Positions 25,419 through 36,960 of a DNA stretch of 64,000 nt are shown here, piece after piece. This DNA is from Lepidodermella squamata (lineage: Eukaryota; Gastrotricha). A model generated the notes under the pieces. It had not been told where the DNA came from and did no database searches. It worked only from the letters and a program-made list of their open reading frames with translations. The translations under genes and the position numbers were made by a program. The stretch's first letter is position 1. Every line of letters begins with the position of its first letter. The DNA lies in the NCBI GenBank assembly GCA_047495785.1, contig JBLDXI010000032.1:3348001-3412000 (forward strand). Direction: 5' to 3'.

Positions 25419-25939
25419 CACGAACCTATGCGATGAATTCAACTATTCTCTTGCTATATAACAGAATAAAGCTATAAATTAAAGTCGGTCTTACTATGCG
25501 GTTTTATGTCGCATTGCAGGATTTTCAGAGTGTGAACAGCTGTTTAAATGAGGTAGCTTTCGATATGAAATGCACTATATAGTCCTTAAGATAAATTTTC
25601 CGATAAAACACTCGCGTGATAGCCTTTAAAAATCTCATTGGTAGTTCTTTTATATTTTGCTATATTTTTAGTAGTATGAGACACAAAATTCGGGTATGTT
25701 TACGGGTGAAAAAACAATTTTTGAAAACTACAGCGCTAAAAAACACTGGTAGTAGCTGCCGTAATAGGGATAGCTACGAAAACACGGCGCTAAAGTAATT
25801 TTACTAACAGCACCGCGCTATTAAGGTGCAGGGTAAACTTATTACCTGCATTGTTTTCCTGTGTACTGCTGCTCTAGGTAAACGTTTACGACGAAGCAGC
25901 AGCGTATTAGAAAAAACCCAATTCCTTTGACATCTTAAT
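25419..25939. other. Intergenic region between the two ceramide kinase genes
   Basis: It includes the poly(A) signal of kinase 1 and a stretch (about 25725-25835) with repeated GCGCTA-type words on both strands, possibly a degraded mobile element. No gene was supported. Confidence 0.4.
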
Positions 25940-27874
25940 ATGGCCTTTGTTCCAAGCTGCTACGAGCGACTGCCAAGACGACTGAAAAGCAGGCTAATCT
26001 TTCATAAGCATTCGATACCACCGAATTCGTCCTTCAGCCTGGTAAAATCGCCCAACAGCGACAAATTTTCGGTCGAATTTACGACGACTCGTGGCCAAGA
26101 GTGGTCGTTTACCAATAAAATTTTCGAATTCGAAACAGCTCTAGCAATTAATTTGATCGGCCATGGCGTTATTGAAGCTCTTATCCTTGATGCAGATCTG
26201 CCGAATCTACGACTGATCTGCCACCACATTCATTTTGTCGAGAAGGAGAAGGCCCAATTTGTTTTCCTCGAGTTGGAGTCGTTCTTATCAATCGCTCCTA
26301 CGCCTTATCCGAAGAAGCTGTTGGTTTACATCAATCCTCATAGCGGCGAAAATTCTCAGGCGCTGCATGTCTTTCAAGAAATTGCGCTACCTCTGTTTAA
26401 AATCGTATCAATTGACTTGAAAATACTAGGTTTGTCAAACCTGAGATTTTGTTTATTTAATACTTGAGTATTAATTTTTCTTAGTTTTAACATCTTCACA
26501 CAATCCGTCCAAATATCGAGGCGAGCATTTCGAAGAACAGTGGAACTTGGCTAAAGGAAGCGTTGAAATCGTGCCTTCCCACCCTCGGGAAAATTTATCG
26601 AAAATTTGTTTTGACGACTACGACGGGTTAGTTTCTCATTTTGGAAAAATTGTAACAAATTACTCAATTTTCCTTAGCATAATTTCTGTCAGTGGGGATG
26701 GGACATTTTCTGAGGTCATTCACGCCGCTCTCAGGCAACTCCACGGCGAGAACGCGAAAATTCTGCCATCAACTGAGTTCGGGTCTATCAAAAGGCCGGT
26801 TTTCGGCATTATTCCAGCCGGAACGACAGATTCAATGGCGACGACTATTTACGGCGATAACGATCCGTTCACAGCCGTGCTGAATATTATTTACGGCGCA
26901 AGTCTCGGCGCCGATGTGATGGCTGTGTTCAATTATCCGGATGAATTTGACCCGCAAGAGGTTACGAAAGAAATATTGGATGAGCGATGCAAGTTTGAGA
27001 CTTTCTCGATAAATATGGTCGGCGGTGGATTTCAGCCGGAAACTATCGACGTCAGCGAACGAATTAGGCCCGTTTTCGGCAGTTTTCGATTCGTTGTAGC
27101 AGGTCGTTGCGTAGTTCCAAAATTGAAAATTTTTAAGCTGGAATTTTTCATTTTAGGCGCCAAAGTTCTGTTGGAAAACAAGGCCTCATACCTATCCATT
27201 TTTTACAAGGCAGCAAACACCCAACCGAAAGACCACCGGGTCTTATGTGGGTTCAAGTATGGGAAAAATATCGCCCGAATTTCGCAAAATAATTAATTAA
27301 TTTAAGGTGCAATTATTGCTCAACTTTTTCGAATCGCCCGTCGACAAATATGCAGAATGCGGGTGAAAAGGGCTGGTCTAGGTTGAGTTACGGCAACCTG
27401 ATGAGCATAGCCCTACTGCCTAGTGCCGCCTTGTCTCGTTTCATCAAAGAAGGCGTCACTCCACATGGCCATTTCGGCGACGGAACGACCGATTTAGTCA
27501 TCAATCGGCATGCGCCTAACTTGTTTCACTACCTCAGCATACGAAATATCGTTAATCGAGTCTCCGACAAAATGGTAATGTCCCATTTTTCATCTTAAGC
27601 AATGGCTGTATCCTATTTATCTAGTATGAGCTGAAGGATCGCGGGTTCGAGATTATTCGGATTCACGAATTCGTGATCCAGCCGATCTTCAACCAAAGCG
27701 ATAAAGCTCTTAAATCGACATCAGATGGCGAACTCTTCCGTTGCCATTCGCTATATGGCGTGTGAGCCCATCTTAAATTTATTAAAATATAATAATTTTA
27801 ATTTAATAATAATTTATAGGGTGCATTGCCAACTGGTTAGGTTGTTTGGACGTGGTAGGCCGCTGAAAAAGTAG
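25940..27874 (+). CDS. Ceramide kinase 2 (tandem paralogue)
   Basis: Seven exons, 25940-26429, 26485-26626, 26678-27102, 27157-27256, 27307-27574, 27625-27761 and 27820-27874, give 538 aa. It aligns with ceramide kinase 1 throughout: LLVYINPHSGEN, IISVSGDGTFSEV, GIIPAGTTDSMA, MVGGGFQPE, the CxxxCxxC motif as CGFKCNYC, then HFGDGTTDLVI, DGELF and HCQLVRLFGRG. The last three exons have the same sizes in both copies (268, 137 and 55 nt). Two introns, 26627-26677 and 27103-27156, are present here but absent from kinase 1. One cuts just before the GDG loop and the other after the FRFV segment. All catalytic motifs look intact, so both copies are probably active kinases. AATAAA is at 27929. The 3' end faces the protease gene 75 nt away. 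Confidence 0.92.
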
Positions 27875-27948
27875 CGCGTACAAAATTTATTTGATTCAGA
27901 CAGGCTACAAAAATGTGAACAACAAAGTAATAAAATGTGATGAATTTG

Positions 27949-30900
27949 TCAAGTGAAAGCTTTGATAACGCCAACAATCCAGTCTTGGTAATGGTGGACT
28001 CGCGTGTAGACACCGGGAGCATTCGCACCAGCGCAGCCTTTTCCAAACGAAACAATGCCGTGAACTTCCCATCGGCCTTTAACATAGCAGGCCAAGGGGC
28101 TGAAAAATAAATAAATAAATGAGTTTTTTTATTAGTAAGGCTCGATTTTACCCTCCGCTATCACCTTGACAGGAATCGACACCGCCTTGCTGATAGCCGG
28201 CGCAAATCATTGATTTTTCAACAAGAGTGCCGTAGTAAAAATTCATATTGCGGCAGACTTCGTTTTCAATTATTGGGACATTTGCCTGATTAAGAAAACC
28301 ATCAGCTCCTGCATTAAACAAATAAATCTTTCCTAAAATTTTATTTTCTCATAATTTATACCTGTTCTTTGCGTTGAGCCCCATCCTACAACATAACACC
28401 TGTCGGCTAGTTTCGTGTCACGTGACGGCAGGCAAGCTGGTTTTGCTATGCTAGCTTCGAAATTAAGCGGCGTTTTCAGTTTGACCAGGGCGATATCGTA
28501 CGCTTTCGGATTGGTAACACGGGTGTTGTAGTGATGGACGAATATTTTATCGACCGGTGGGTATAGAAGGGGCGATCGCTGATCCCATGCGACTTTCGCA
28601 TGTGTCGAGTGCCGACCCATCACCACCTGCCAGCCCTTTGTTTTGCGCCGATTTTGCCGGAAACAATGAGCAGCTGTCAGTAGCCACTCTGAAAATTAAT
28701 AAAATAATAATAATTTGCCAATAATACTGATAAATTAATTATTAATTAATTAAATTAATTATAATTATGAATAATTAATTAATTAGCTCACACTCTTAAT
28801 TTATTGTTAGTATCTTAATTTTTAGGCGGAGTAAACTTATGAGTAACTAATTCATTGGCTCAAATATGCCTTTTCCAACAATTTCGAAGGTTAATGATCA
28901 ATTTGAAATAAAATAAATAAAAATAAATTAGCATAGGAATCTTCGTGATTTTCAAGTGTGAAGTTTCGAAATTTGGCTCCTCAACCCTAATTAGATCAAT
29001 CAATTCCTGAATCGATATTTGAATTATTCGAATATTTCAAGGAATAGAAATCTTACGTTCGTTCAGAATCGTAGCTCCACACAAGTGGTAGCCATTGAAT
29101 AGCAACTCCGCGGCGAATGGCCATGCGCCCGGCTGGGTCAACTGGCCTCCGACAATTCGATCCGCGAATTCATCACTAGGCGAATAAGCCGCTGGTCGGA
29201 AAATTGATTCTCCACATCGGCTACTCGTCAACGGTTCATAAGCAGGGTTTCTCGGGATGACAGGCCGCGGGACAACAACGTTGGTACTCAAACTTTTTAT
29301 TTTCTTAACCTCAGTCAAGACGAAGAATCCGAGTTCAAAGCCGCGGCCTTGATCTTTGCTGTCTGAATGGAAGGTGATTTCGACCTCTCCATGGGTCAAC
29401 GCGTTCATCGCCTCTCCGATAATCGGCCGGTTCGAATCGCAGTAACGGCCGCGCCTTTTTTTACCATTACTATCGAAAAAAGCAACCTCAAGCCAGTCAA
29501 GTTTGCAGCCATCCGAAGGCTGAACGCTGAAGTCGTAGAAGCGAATCGCCACGGTTTTAATCACATGATTCGGTTCGGTGATTTTAGGCCGAATGACCCA
29601 CACGCAGGTTAGGTTACCTGGGTAACGGAAGTAGCCGAAACCTGGCGATCGAATAGCCCCGCGAAGTTCGGTCAAAACCACTCCCCCACTTCTCTTGCAA
29701 GCAGGTTGGTTCAGCATTTCTCGAGCGGAAACTTGGGCAGTCGGCGGCTTGACGCGGTTCAATGATTTGGGCGTGGTTGTAGTCGGCATCATGGCTGGCT
29801 TCGAGGCTGTTAATTGCTGCGCCAATTCAATGCTAATCGCCTTCCAATAGATTCGAAACCCGGACCCGGTATTCGCGTTGTCAGATTCGAACATGACCAG
29901 AATAGAGTTTGTAGGCGTGATGAATGAACTCGGAACACTTTGGCCACATCGGCGGGCTAAAAAGGTCAGCTCACTTTCGGTTTCTTGATTAGTAGTGTCG
30001 TGATGAGCGTAGAAAGTGACACTGTCAAATGGGCAGTCTTCGGCAAACGCGTGGTCACCAGATTCGACGGCAAAAGTTTTCGAAAATCTCACTAAAATTC
30101 TCTGAAAAATAAAATAGGTAAAATAATTTAATATTTGACAATAAATAAATTATTTTAATTTTTTATTAATTTTTAATTAATTTTAAATATTTTTTACCGT
30201 TGTTGAAGCCGTAGTAATGTACCAGATACAGCGAGCATCGTTTTGATAGTTGTTCGGATAATTCATGCTGCCGATGATGCCATCGGTTCCTTCCTGGTAC
30301 CTCGGCGATCCGCAGCCAGATTCCATAGATTGCTCGACCTTCAATTTCTTCTTCGACCGCATTTCATCGCTCGCATCGCAGTTACTTTCATCGGCCGAAT
30401 TAGGGCAATCAACATTTGCATCACAGACGTAGGACATCGGAATGCATTTCCCACCTAAGCATGAAAAATAGCCTTCCTTACACATCGATTCTGTCTCATT
30501 TTTGCTAGTTTCATCCGCCGGGGTATTCGATGGATGAACTCGTTCGAACGAAATTTTGAATCGACGATGCGGTTGAGTTAGTTTCATTTCGATTAAAACT
30601 GATTGATAAGGTTGAGTTGTAATTGTTGGAACCGAGCCGTCGCCGCAATACTGCCCGATCAGCTCCTTCTTCTCGCCATCTAAATAGGAAATTTCCATTC
30701 GATTGAAAAAACACGGTTCGTAAAGGTCGTAATCAATTGATAAATCGGTATTATTAGCCGAATCGTTGCGAGGGCAAAGGTCGACCGGAGTTAGGTCAAA
30801 GTTGTCGAAATTTATTTTAAGGCTTCTAAGGAATGAAACTGGGATCGAGGAAACGTTGCCTTTCCCATCACCGAATTCAGGCAAGTCCAAGTTTTGAGCT

Positions 30901-31349
30901 TCACCTGGATCGAATTTCAGGAGCCAAGTGCAGCTAACTGGTGCGTCGACGCAAGGTTCTGTCGAGTTTTCGGCCAAATTTTCAGGTTGACTCATCAGAA
31001 TACCTTGATGCCGTTTAGCTAGCGGGATTTCAATTGATTGCAAACCCGTAGATTCAAAGCAGTAGCTCGTAATAGAAGTTTCGATTTCCAGATGTTCGAT
31101 AGCTGTTGGTGCTTCTGTAGTGATGTTCACCGCCGATAAATTTGTCGTAGGTTGTGAAGTTATGAGGCTGACATTTTCCGAGTTCTCTTTGATCGAAATC
31201 TCCGCTGAATCATTGCTGAGAATTGTGACATTTTCGATTGGCAATAAAAAGCTGTCTTCGATAATTTTCTTATTTATCGATAATGGCTCGGCGATCTCGG
31301 CTAAAACGTTTGAGGTTAGCAAAGCTAAAGTCAACGCGATAAAATTCAT
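27949..31349 (-). CDS. Secreted CUB-LDLa-CUB-CUB trypsin-like serine protease
   Basis: Exons 31349-30198, 30101-29057, 28688-28362, 28308-28152 and 28099-27949 give 943 aa. A signal peptide ([17 protein letters not shown]) opens the protein. About 110-280 is a Cys-containing CUB-like region; about 290-324 is an LDL-receptor class A repeat ([21 protein letters not shown] pattern with the acidic Ca site); CUB domains follow at about 346-473 and 506-640. The trypsin domain runs from about 700 to the end, starting at the activation site RIVGG. The catalytic triad is visible: His in LTAAHC, Asp in YDIALVK, Ser in CQGDSGG. Asp six residues before the Ser ([10 protein letters not shown]) predicts trypsin-like Arg/Lys specificity. 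The architecture resembles modular extracellular proteases of development or innate immunity. The substrate is unknown. The intron 28689-29056 is very AT-rich. Confidence 0.88.
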
Positions 31350-32045
31350 TTTTATTCTGGGAAATTTGATGAATCAATTTCAAATTTGAACTGGAGACGT
31401 CTTTATTGTTGACATAGGGCGCCATAAGTTAAATTGTCAACGTAACGATTTTTCACTTCATTCGGGCCCACAACTCGACACCTGTTGAAATTTGAATTCT
31501 CGCTTGTCCTATTTTTTCCGGAAATTTGATTTTTCCAATTTTCTTATAATTTTTTTAGACCCTGAAGATGGCCCCATAAAGCCTAAATATGTCGGAGGTG
31601 GCGCTTGAAGTTCGTGATCTTATTTTTATCACGAATTTTTGGAACCCTGGAATAAAAAACCAAAATAAGGCCACTTTGACACTTTTTCCGGCCATTTGAA
31701 ATCTGAATCTATTATTTGTGATTTTCACGCTGTAACTTGGAAAAATAACTGGTTTACGTCAAAATCTGTGTCTGCGGCTGTTAAAGGTGCAAAGGTATAA
31801 CCAATGATGCTGACCAAACACAATAACAACACGTGGGAAATGAACAAAACAACACGCGCAGCTATTGTTCAGACATGGCGGGTCGATTTTGCGCCGAGGT
31901 TGAACTAAAGTGGGCGGCTAGAAAAAACAAACACGAGCTATATTTAGAGGTTTATTATTCCAGAAAAGTCTCAAATTCAACAGTCGGTTAGATTTATGGC
32001 GGTTATGGAGTGATAAAAATAAAATTGAAAGATAAAACATAGAGA
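31350..32045. other. Intergenic region with a segment duplicated upstream of the pseudogene at 34.8 kb
   Basis: The segment near 31785-31850 (GGTATAACCAATGATGCTGA and onward) resembles 34442-34495 (GGTATAACCATGGTGTTGGC). This suggests that the secreted-protein gene was duplicated together with its upstream flank. Nothing else was recognised. Confidence 0.45.
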
Positions 32046-32632
32046 ATGGCCCTTAGCCTTCTAGTAACTTATTGCCTGATAACTTTTTCAAGTTTTGACC
32101 TTGCTTCTGCCCAAATTTCTGACAGCGCCAAAAATGGTATAATGACATTTTATTATCGCCATGCAATCGACTATATTCACAATTTTTAACCTTTTCAGCA
32201 ACGATTCAAAGCTTGCGATCGCTGTTTCCTAAAGATCGGGTAAACGCAGACCGAGTTGGCGTTGTTAGTTCAGATGATCAAAGCAAGCTAGTTGGGGAGC
32301 AATTGAACACGCTGAATCAGCTGCCTGCAATCCGCCTGGCCAATGCTAACCGGAGAGGGATGCGCGTGGCAAATGTTACGACCAATGCAACAGAGCAGCA
32401 GCGAATTCTCGACGCGTTCAACTCGGTGATTAAAAGCAATAATACGATTTCGATCCAGCCTAATGTTACGTTGAAAAGCGACACCAATTCCAAAGGAATC
32501 CTCTCCCAGTCGAATTTGGCTGGGGCTGGAAATTCGCAGTCGAATGTTACCACTACGCCTAAGATTGGGAAACAAAGTGGTCAGACGGTGAAACCGCAGC
32601 AGAGGATTCCTGTGGTGGCTCGGCCTGGCTAA
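32046..32632 (+). CDS. Small secreted protein, RVGV family member 1
   Basis: Two exons, 32046-32136 and 32199-32632, with a phase-1 intron, give 174 aa. The N-terminus is a signal peptide (MALSLLVTYCLITFSSFDLA, cleavage probably near SAQ). The second exon opens with ATIQSLRSLFPKDRVNADRV, then GVVSSDD and GEQLNTLN. This block is shared with the genes at 32984 and 35687 and the pseudogene at 34766. The remainder is Asn/Thr/Gln-rich, with several N-glycosylation sequons (NVT, NAT, NNT). No cysteine is expected in the mature chain, so it does not look like a disulphide-knotted peptide. I do not recognise a named family. AATAAA lies at 32672. Confidence 0.72.
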
Positions 32633-32983
32633 CACACCAGCTTCGATAATTTTTTTTATTACCGATAAGCAAATAAATAATTTAGTTTTTTTGCTTTCCT
32701 TCATTTTTGGCTCGGTTATCAGAACAATATGAAAAACCGCGCACAAATTGCACTCGACCGCTGTTGAGGCCAATCCCTTATTTCTTAAAAAAGGTGACTT
32801 CTTACCCAGTTTTTTCATGCGTTTCTGGCCAAGCGTGGGCGCCGATTTCGGAGCAGCCTGGAAATCAAGTTTAGCTCCTACGCCTTTTGCAATTAGAAGA
32901 TTCGAGAAGAGTCCTTGTATTGAGTGTATTTTTTCTTGCACAGATTTCATAACTTTTACTACAGCTGCGGAGATATCTATTAA
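32633..32983. other. Spacer between secreted-protein genes 1 and 2
   Basis: It holds the poly(A) signal of member 1. No coding sequence was supported. Confidence 0.4.
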
Positions 32984-34124
32984 ATGATTCGAAGGACAGC
33001 TTATCTGATCGTCCTTACCGCGCTATCGCTTGACTCTGCTTTGAGTCAAAATAAGACTGCAATCAATCGTGAGTTTCGTAATCGCTATCTTGAGCAACCA
33101 TTAAATATTGAATTTATTTGTCTCAGTTAACTTCGAAAATTTGAAGTCTCAGTTGGGCAAAGACAAGGTTAGTTCGAACAGAGTTGGCGTGAATACGGAC
33201 GAATTAGCTTCGAGAAGCGGCGACCAGCTGAATTTTCTGCAGAACATTTCGAGCATTCGCCAGGATTATGCCAAGAAGGCGAATGAAGGGCCGCCTCCTC
33301 CGGTCGGTAATGGCACCCAACTATTGCAAAGGTTCAGGGAGGTGATCGGTGGTCCTGGCGCTAATGGCAGCACAAATGACACCCAGCCAAGACCGCCGCC
33401 TAAAATTAATGCCGAATGGAGACCCAGGGGTAACGATAGTAACCGCTCGAATAAAACATCAGGGCCGCCCCCAGCTGCTCCTATAGGCATTTCAGGCTCT
33501 GGTGGACCCCCTCAGGGACCTCCTCAGGGGATCTCAGGGTCTGGTGGGCCGCCTCAAGGAGGATCTCAGGGGCAGCAGGGTCAACAAAAAGGCCCTCCGA
33601 ATAATGGCACCGGCCAGCCGCCTCAAGGCCCTCCCCAAAATAATGGCACCGGGCAGGGTCAACAACAAGGTCCTCCGCCAAATAATGGCACCGGCCAGTC
33701 GTCTCAAGGCCCTCCCCCGATGAATGGCCAACAAGGACAACAGGGCCAAGGTCAACAGGGACCGCCGCCTCAATCAAACTCGACTTCATCAGCATCGGAT
33801 GGCGGATCGAAATCGCCGCAATTGCCACCTAGCAAACCAGGGCAAGGATCTGCGAGTGGCGGGCAGGGTCAGCAGGGACCGCCTTCAGGTGGCCAGCAAG
33901 GTCAGTCAGGAAGTCAAGGTGGCACGTCTCAGGGCGGATCGGGTGGTCAAAGTGGCCCGCCTCAAGGTGGATCAGGAGGTCAAGGTGGATCAGGTGGTCA
34001 AGGAGGCCCGCCCCAGGGTGGATCAGGAGGTCAAGGCGGATCAGGTGGTCAAGGTGGTCCACCTCAAGGGGGATCAGGTGGTCAAGGTGGATCTGGTGGG
34101 CAAGGACCCCCTCCAAGCGGCTAA
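32984..34124 (+). CDS. Secreted Gly/Gln/Pro-rich protein, RVGV family member 2
   Basis: Exons 32984-33068 and 33127-34124, phase-1 intron, give 360 aa. The signal peptide is about residues 1-23 (MIRRTAYLIVLTALSLDSAL). The family block follows: KDKVSSNRVGVNTDE and GDQLNFLQ. From about residue 150 the chain is a low-complexity tail: PPQG, GQQGQQ and NNGTGQ repeats (NGT sequons recur), then at least three repeats of a 17-residue unit GGSGGQGGSGGQGGPPQ. Composition suggests an extracellular, flexible, hydrated or glycosylated material such as a mucus, glue or silk-like secretion; this is inference. The repeat DNA is G-rich and prone to length change. AATAAA is at 34215. Confidence 0.75.
33943..34113 (+). 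repeat. Coding minisatellite, 51-nt unit
   Basis: Imperfect tandem copies of a 51-nt unit encode GGSGGQGGSGGQGGPPQ at the end of secreted protein 2. Third-position differences between copies (for example GGATCA/GGCGGA/GGGGGA) show it is not a perfectly recent expansion. Confidence 0.75.
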
Positions 34125-34765
34125 TGCATTTGTTGTGGCCAATTGCGGTTGAATGAGTTAAAAACTTCCATGACTGCTATATAACATAACGATGGCATAA
34201 TTGCATCCTTGATCAATAAAATATTGAAAAATTCAGGTTCAGGGTAAAATCTCTCATTCGAAATGTACGACCCGATGTCCACTTCAAAGACTAAAAGTTC
34301 ATCAATGTAAAGAAGCTTGTGTGTCATAATCGTTTGTTGAACTGCATTTCGCATCTCAGAGAATTACAAAAATCATGGGTATTTTTCATCACAATTCTGA
34401 TCTCAATAATTTCCTTGTCTTTCGTTGTCATTAGGTTTACCGAGGTATAACCATGGTGTTGGCCAAACAAAAAAAGCAATGGGGAATGTTCGAAATCGCC
34501 ATTGTTATTCAAACTTTAAAAAGATCGCCGTTGTTCACCACGGAGCCTTCCAGAATCGTCTCATTAGAATCGAAGTTCAACTTGGAAATGTTGACCTTTC
34601 ACGTTATTTATTTTTACTGCGGGGCAGTGGCCCCGGTTTTCGGAGGCGCTTCTGATGGCGGGGCACTTCCTCCTAGACAGTTGCCAGCTGTCCCCCCATT
34701 GCTCGCCGCTGGTTTTTCACCGCAGCTCTCCCGCCATCTTACGTTATAAGATGGCTCATTTTTCA
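34125..34765. other. Intergenic region, duplicated flank
   Basis: It contains the 3' flank of member 2 and, near 34442-34495, sequence similar to the flank upstream of member 1 (31785-31850). No intact gene was found. Confidence 0.4.
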
Positions 34766-35223
34766 ATGGCTCATTGCTTGGTGTTTGGTGTTGTTGGCGA
34801 CAATTTGCGACACTGGTTTCGCACAAATGTCGGACAGTGCGAAGAACGGTGAGGTCTTAGGTTATCCATTCTGGATTTGATCGACAATTGAATCGGCCTC
34901 TATATAGCAACGATCAATGATTTGCGTTCGAAATTCACGAGGCAGCAAGTGAGTGCCGATCGCATTGGCGTTGTCAGCTCGGATGACCGAAGACCGAAGC
35001 AAGCTGATCAGATTCACTGATCAGAAGCAACAACACCGTCGCAATTCAACTCAACATGGCTTTCAGAAGCGATGGTAGCTCCAGAGGAATTTTATCTCAG
35101 TCGAAGTTGCTTTAAGTCGGAAATTTGCAGTTGAATGCTGCCAGTGCCGCAAGCACAACACAGAGGGTGGCTGGTACTCAGACGGCCAAGCCAAGGATTC
35201 CGGTTGTAGTACGGCCTGGCTAA
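34766..35223 (+). pseudogene. RVGV family pseudogene
   Basis: The exon-intron layout of member 1 is recognisable. A first exon ending at 34848 encodes AQMSDSAKN (member 1 has AQISDSAKN). A GT..AG intron 34849-34907 follows. The second exon has ATINDLRSKF and VSADRIGVVSSDD. It is broken: no ATG lies in the frame of the signal region, and a TGA at 35018 stops the second exon early. Nucleotide similarity to the 3' half of member 1 continues to about 35223, where GCCTGGCTAA matches the end of member 1. It is closest to member 1, so probably a partial duplicate of it. Confidence 0.68.
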
Positions 35224-35686
35224 CAGTTTTAGTATTGTAACAATGGCGATAATCAGAAAATAAGAAAGAAATTTCCAGCTTAATTTAGATTTAAGTATGC
35301 TTAGTTTTTCTTAGCTTGAGTGTTAACTCCAGTCAATACCCTTCTCCCTTCTCTATGGCCATGACGTGATATAGGAATTTTCATAAATAAAATAGCGTGG
35401 GTTATTTTTTACTTGTTTATTTAAAATTTCAACACGAAGTAGCGAAAAAATTTAAAAGACACGTTTTTTTATGCGTATAAAATCGTTACATCACTTCAAG
35501 GCTGGCCTAATTATCATTATGCATTATATCGGAAGCAGTACTATCGTATAATGAAAGCGTCCAAATGACCTAAGCCTAAGGAATTCCAGGTAAGCGGCAT
35601 CAAACACAGACACTTACAGGTGTATAAAATGCGAAATTTTATATCAAATTCCGAACATTTGCCGCAACTCAAGCCTTTGCTTGATA
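35224..35686. other. Intergenic region upstream of secreted protein 4
   Basis: AT-rich spacer with a TATA-like box near its right end (listed separately). No gene was seen. Confidence 0.4.
35623..35629 (+). promoter_or_regulatory. Candidate TATA box
   Basis: TATAAAA lies 58 nt before the ATG of the secreted protein at 35687. That distance fits a core promoter with a short 5' leader. It rests on sequence match and position only. Confidence 0.35.
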
Positions 35687-36155
35687 ATGTTTACCAAAAC
35701 ACTTTCCCTTATGTTTCTGATTTTTGCATTTCCTACGCCTTCGCCGATCAACTGTCAAACCTCGAAACTCTCAAACGGTGAGCAATTGTTTGTAAACGAT
35801 AATACATAACTAAAAACCGTTCATTTTACCCGTTGTAGCCACTATCGCAGCCACTATCGAATCGATAAAATCAATATTGGGAAAAGTTAAGGTCAGCTCC
35901 GATCGTGTTGGCGTAAACACGGACGAAAAGGCTAACAGTAAAATCGGCGAACAACTCAACGCATTGTTGAACACAACAAATACTCAGCTGCTAAAAAAAC
36001 TTGCTGCGATGAGCACGGTAAACAGCACGAATGTCAACACGAAAGCTGAAATCTTGGCTCAGTGGACTTTGAGAAGAAACAATACCGGCCGAAGTAACAC
36101 CTCGACGACGTCTACAACTAGTAAACAAGGTCTGGCATATCAATCGCTTGGCTGA
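35687..36155 (+). CDS. Small secreted protein, RVGV family member 4
   Basis: Exons 35687-35777 and 35839-36155, phase-1 intron at the same place as in member 1 (both first exons are 91 nt), give 135 aa. The signal peptide is MFTKTLSLMFLIFAFPTPSP or slightly longer. The family block reads GKVKVSSDRVGVNTDEKANS, then GEQLNALLN. The remainder is Asn/Thr/Ser-rich with sequons (NST, NNT, NTS). It lacks the Gly/Gln tail of member 2. The function is unknown. The strict conservation of the block among otherwise diverged neighbours suggests a binding or processing role for it. Confidence 0.72.
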
Positions 36156-36545
36156 ATTCTATGGCCGAAATTCATTCAATGCTTCAATTTTCGTCTCCGT
36201 CCCAAGGAGGTTGTAGTTTTACGCTGCTTTGCCGGCGCCGGTTTTTTTATACGTGACACAGCATTATTATTTCAACTGGTTTGATGAAGCTCAATTCTTG
36301 AATAGGTGCAAGGCCATTTTTTTCAGTAAAACAACACAAAATGTGTCTCATTGGTGTTTTCCATCTCGTGCGTCGTAGAATTTCACCCAGTTCGTGCTCA
36401 GCCTTACCCCGTGGCCAAAGACAAAAAATCCACCAGGGTTAAAATTAAAAAAAAATTAATGATAAACAACTTGACCATTTCATAAGGTGGCGTTACAGAA
36501 GACAACTTAAAACGGACAGAAATTATTGCCGCATTGCTGGTTACA
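36156..36545. other. Spacer, no gene recognised
   Basis: AT-rich. No supported feature. Confidence 0.35.
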
Positions 36546-36917
36546 ATGTCACATCGTATTTTTGAATATTCAACAATGGTTTTTGCCGCAATTCTACTCT
36601 TGACTGTGTTCTCTATCGTTACCATCAATGCTGATGAACAAACAACTACTGTAAATGTTACAGGTATTGCTTTCATGCTAGGTTTTGCCGAAATCATAGC
36701 ATTTGTTTATACAGCTCTCGTAGAAAGCCTTGTTAGCTCATTCGATCATGTACGTTACCGAGGAGAAATGTCCGGCTCGAGTACGATAAATCCGGACAGC
36801 TTGCTGAAAATGATTTATCAGCATAACAACATAACAACAGAATACACTGGCCCTGCTCTAGTGCCGGTGATCAACACCGAGGCGAAAATGAAGCCAGTTA
36901 TAGTCATTGAACCATGA
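36546..36917 (+). CDS. Hypothetical small secreted or membrane protein
   Basis: A single open frame of 123 aa begins MSHRIFEYSTMVFAAILLLT, a likely signal peptide or anchor. A second hydrophobic stretch follows, GIAFMLGFAEIIAFVYTALV, and then a polar C-terminus with sequon NIT. It shows no RVGV block and no known family was recognised. It sits directly after the secreted-protein cluster and just before a 104-nt tandem duplication that includes an AATAAA. A spliced alternative starting at GTAAATG inside the frame cannot be excluded. Confidence 0.35.
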   Translation: MSHRIFEYSTMVFAAILLLTVFSIVTINADEQTTTVNVTGIAFMLGFAEIIAFVYTALVESLVSSFDHVRYRGEMSGSSTINPDSLLKMIYQHNNITTEYTGPALVPVINTEAKMKPVIVIEP

Positions 36918-36960
36918 ATTCTGAGCGATGTCGATTGTCGCAGAATATAATGAAACAAGG

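Noticed and set aside
33266-34116. Long reading frames opposite or out of frame with secreted protein 2
   Set aside because: They are shadows of the Gly/Gln/Pro repeat DNA; only the plus frame has a signal peptide, intron and family block.
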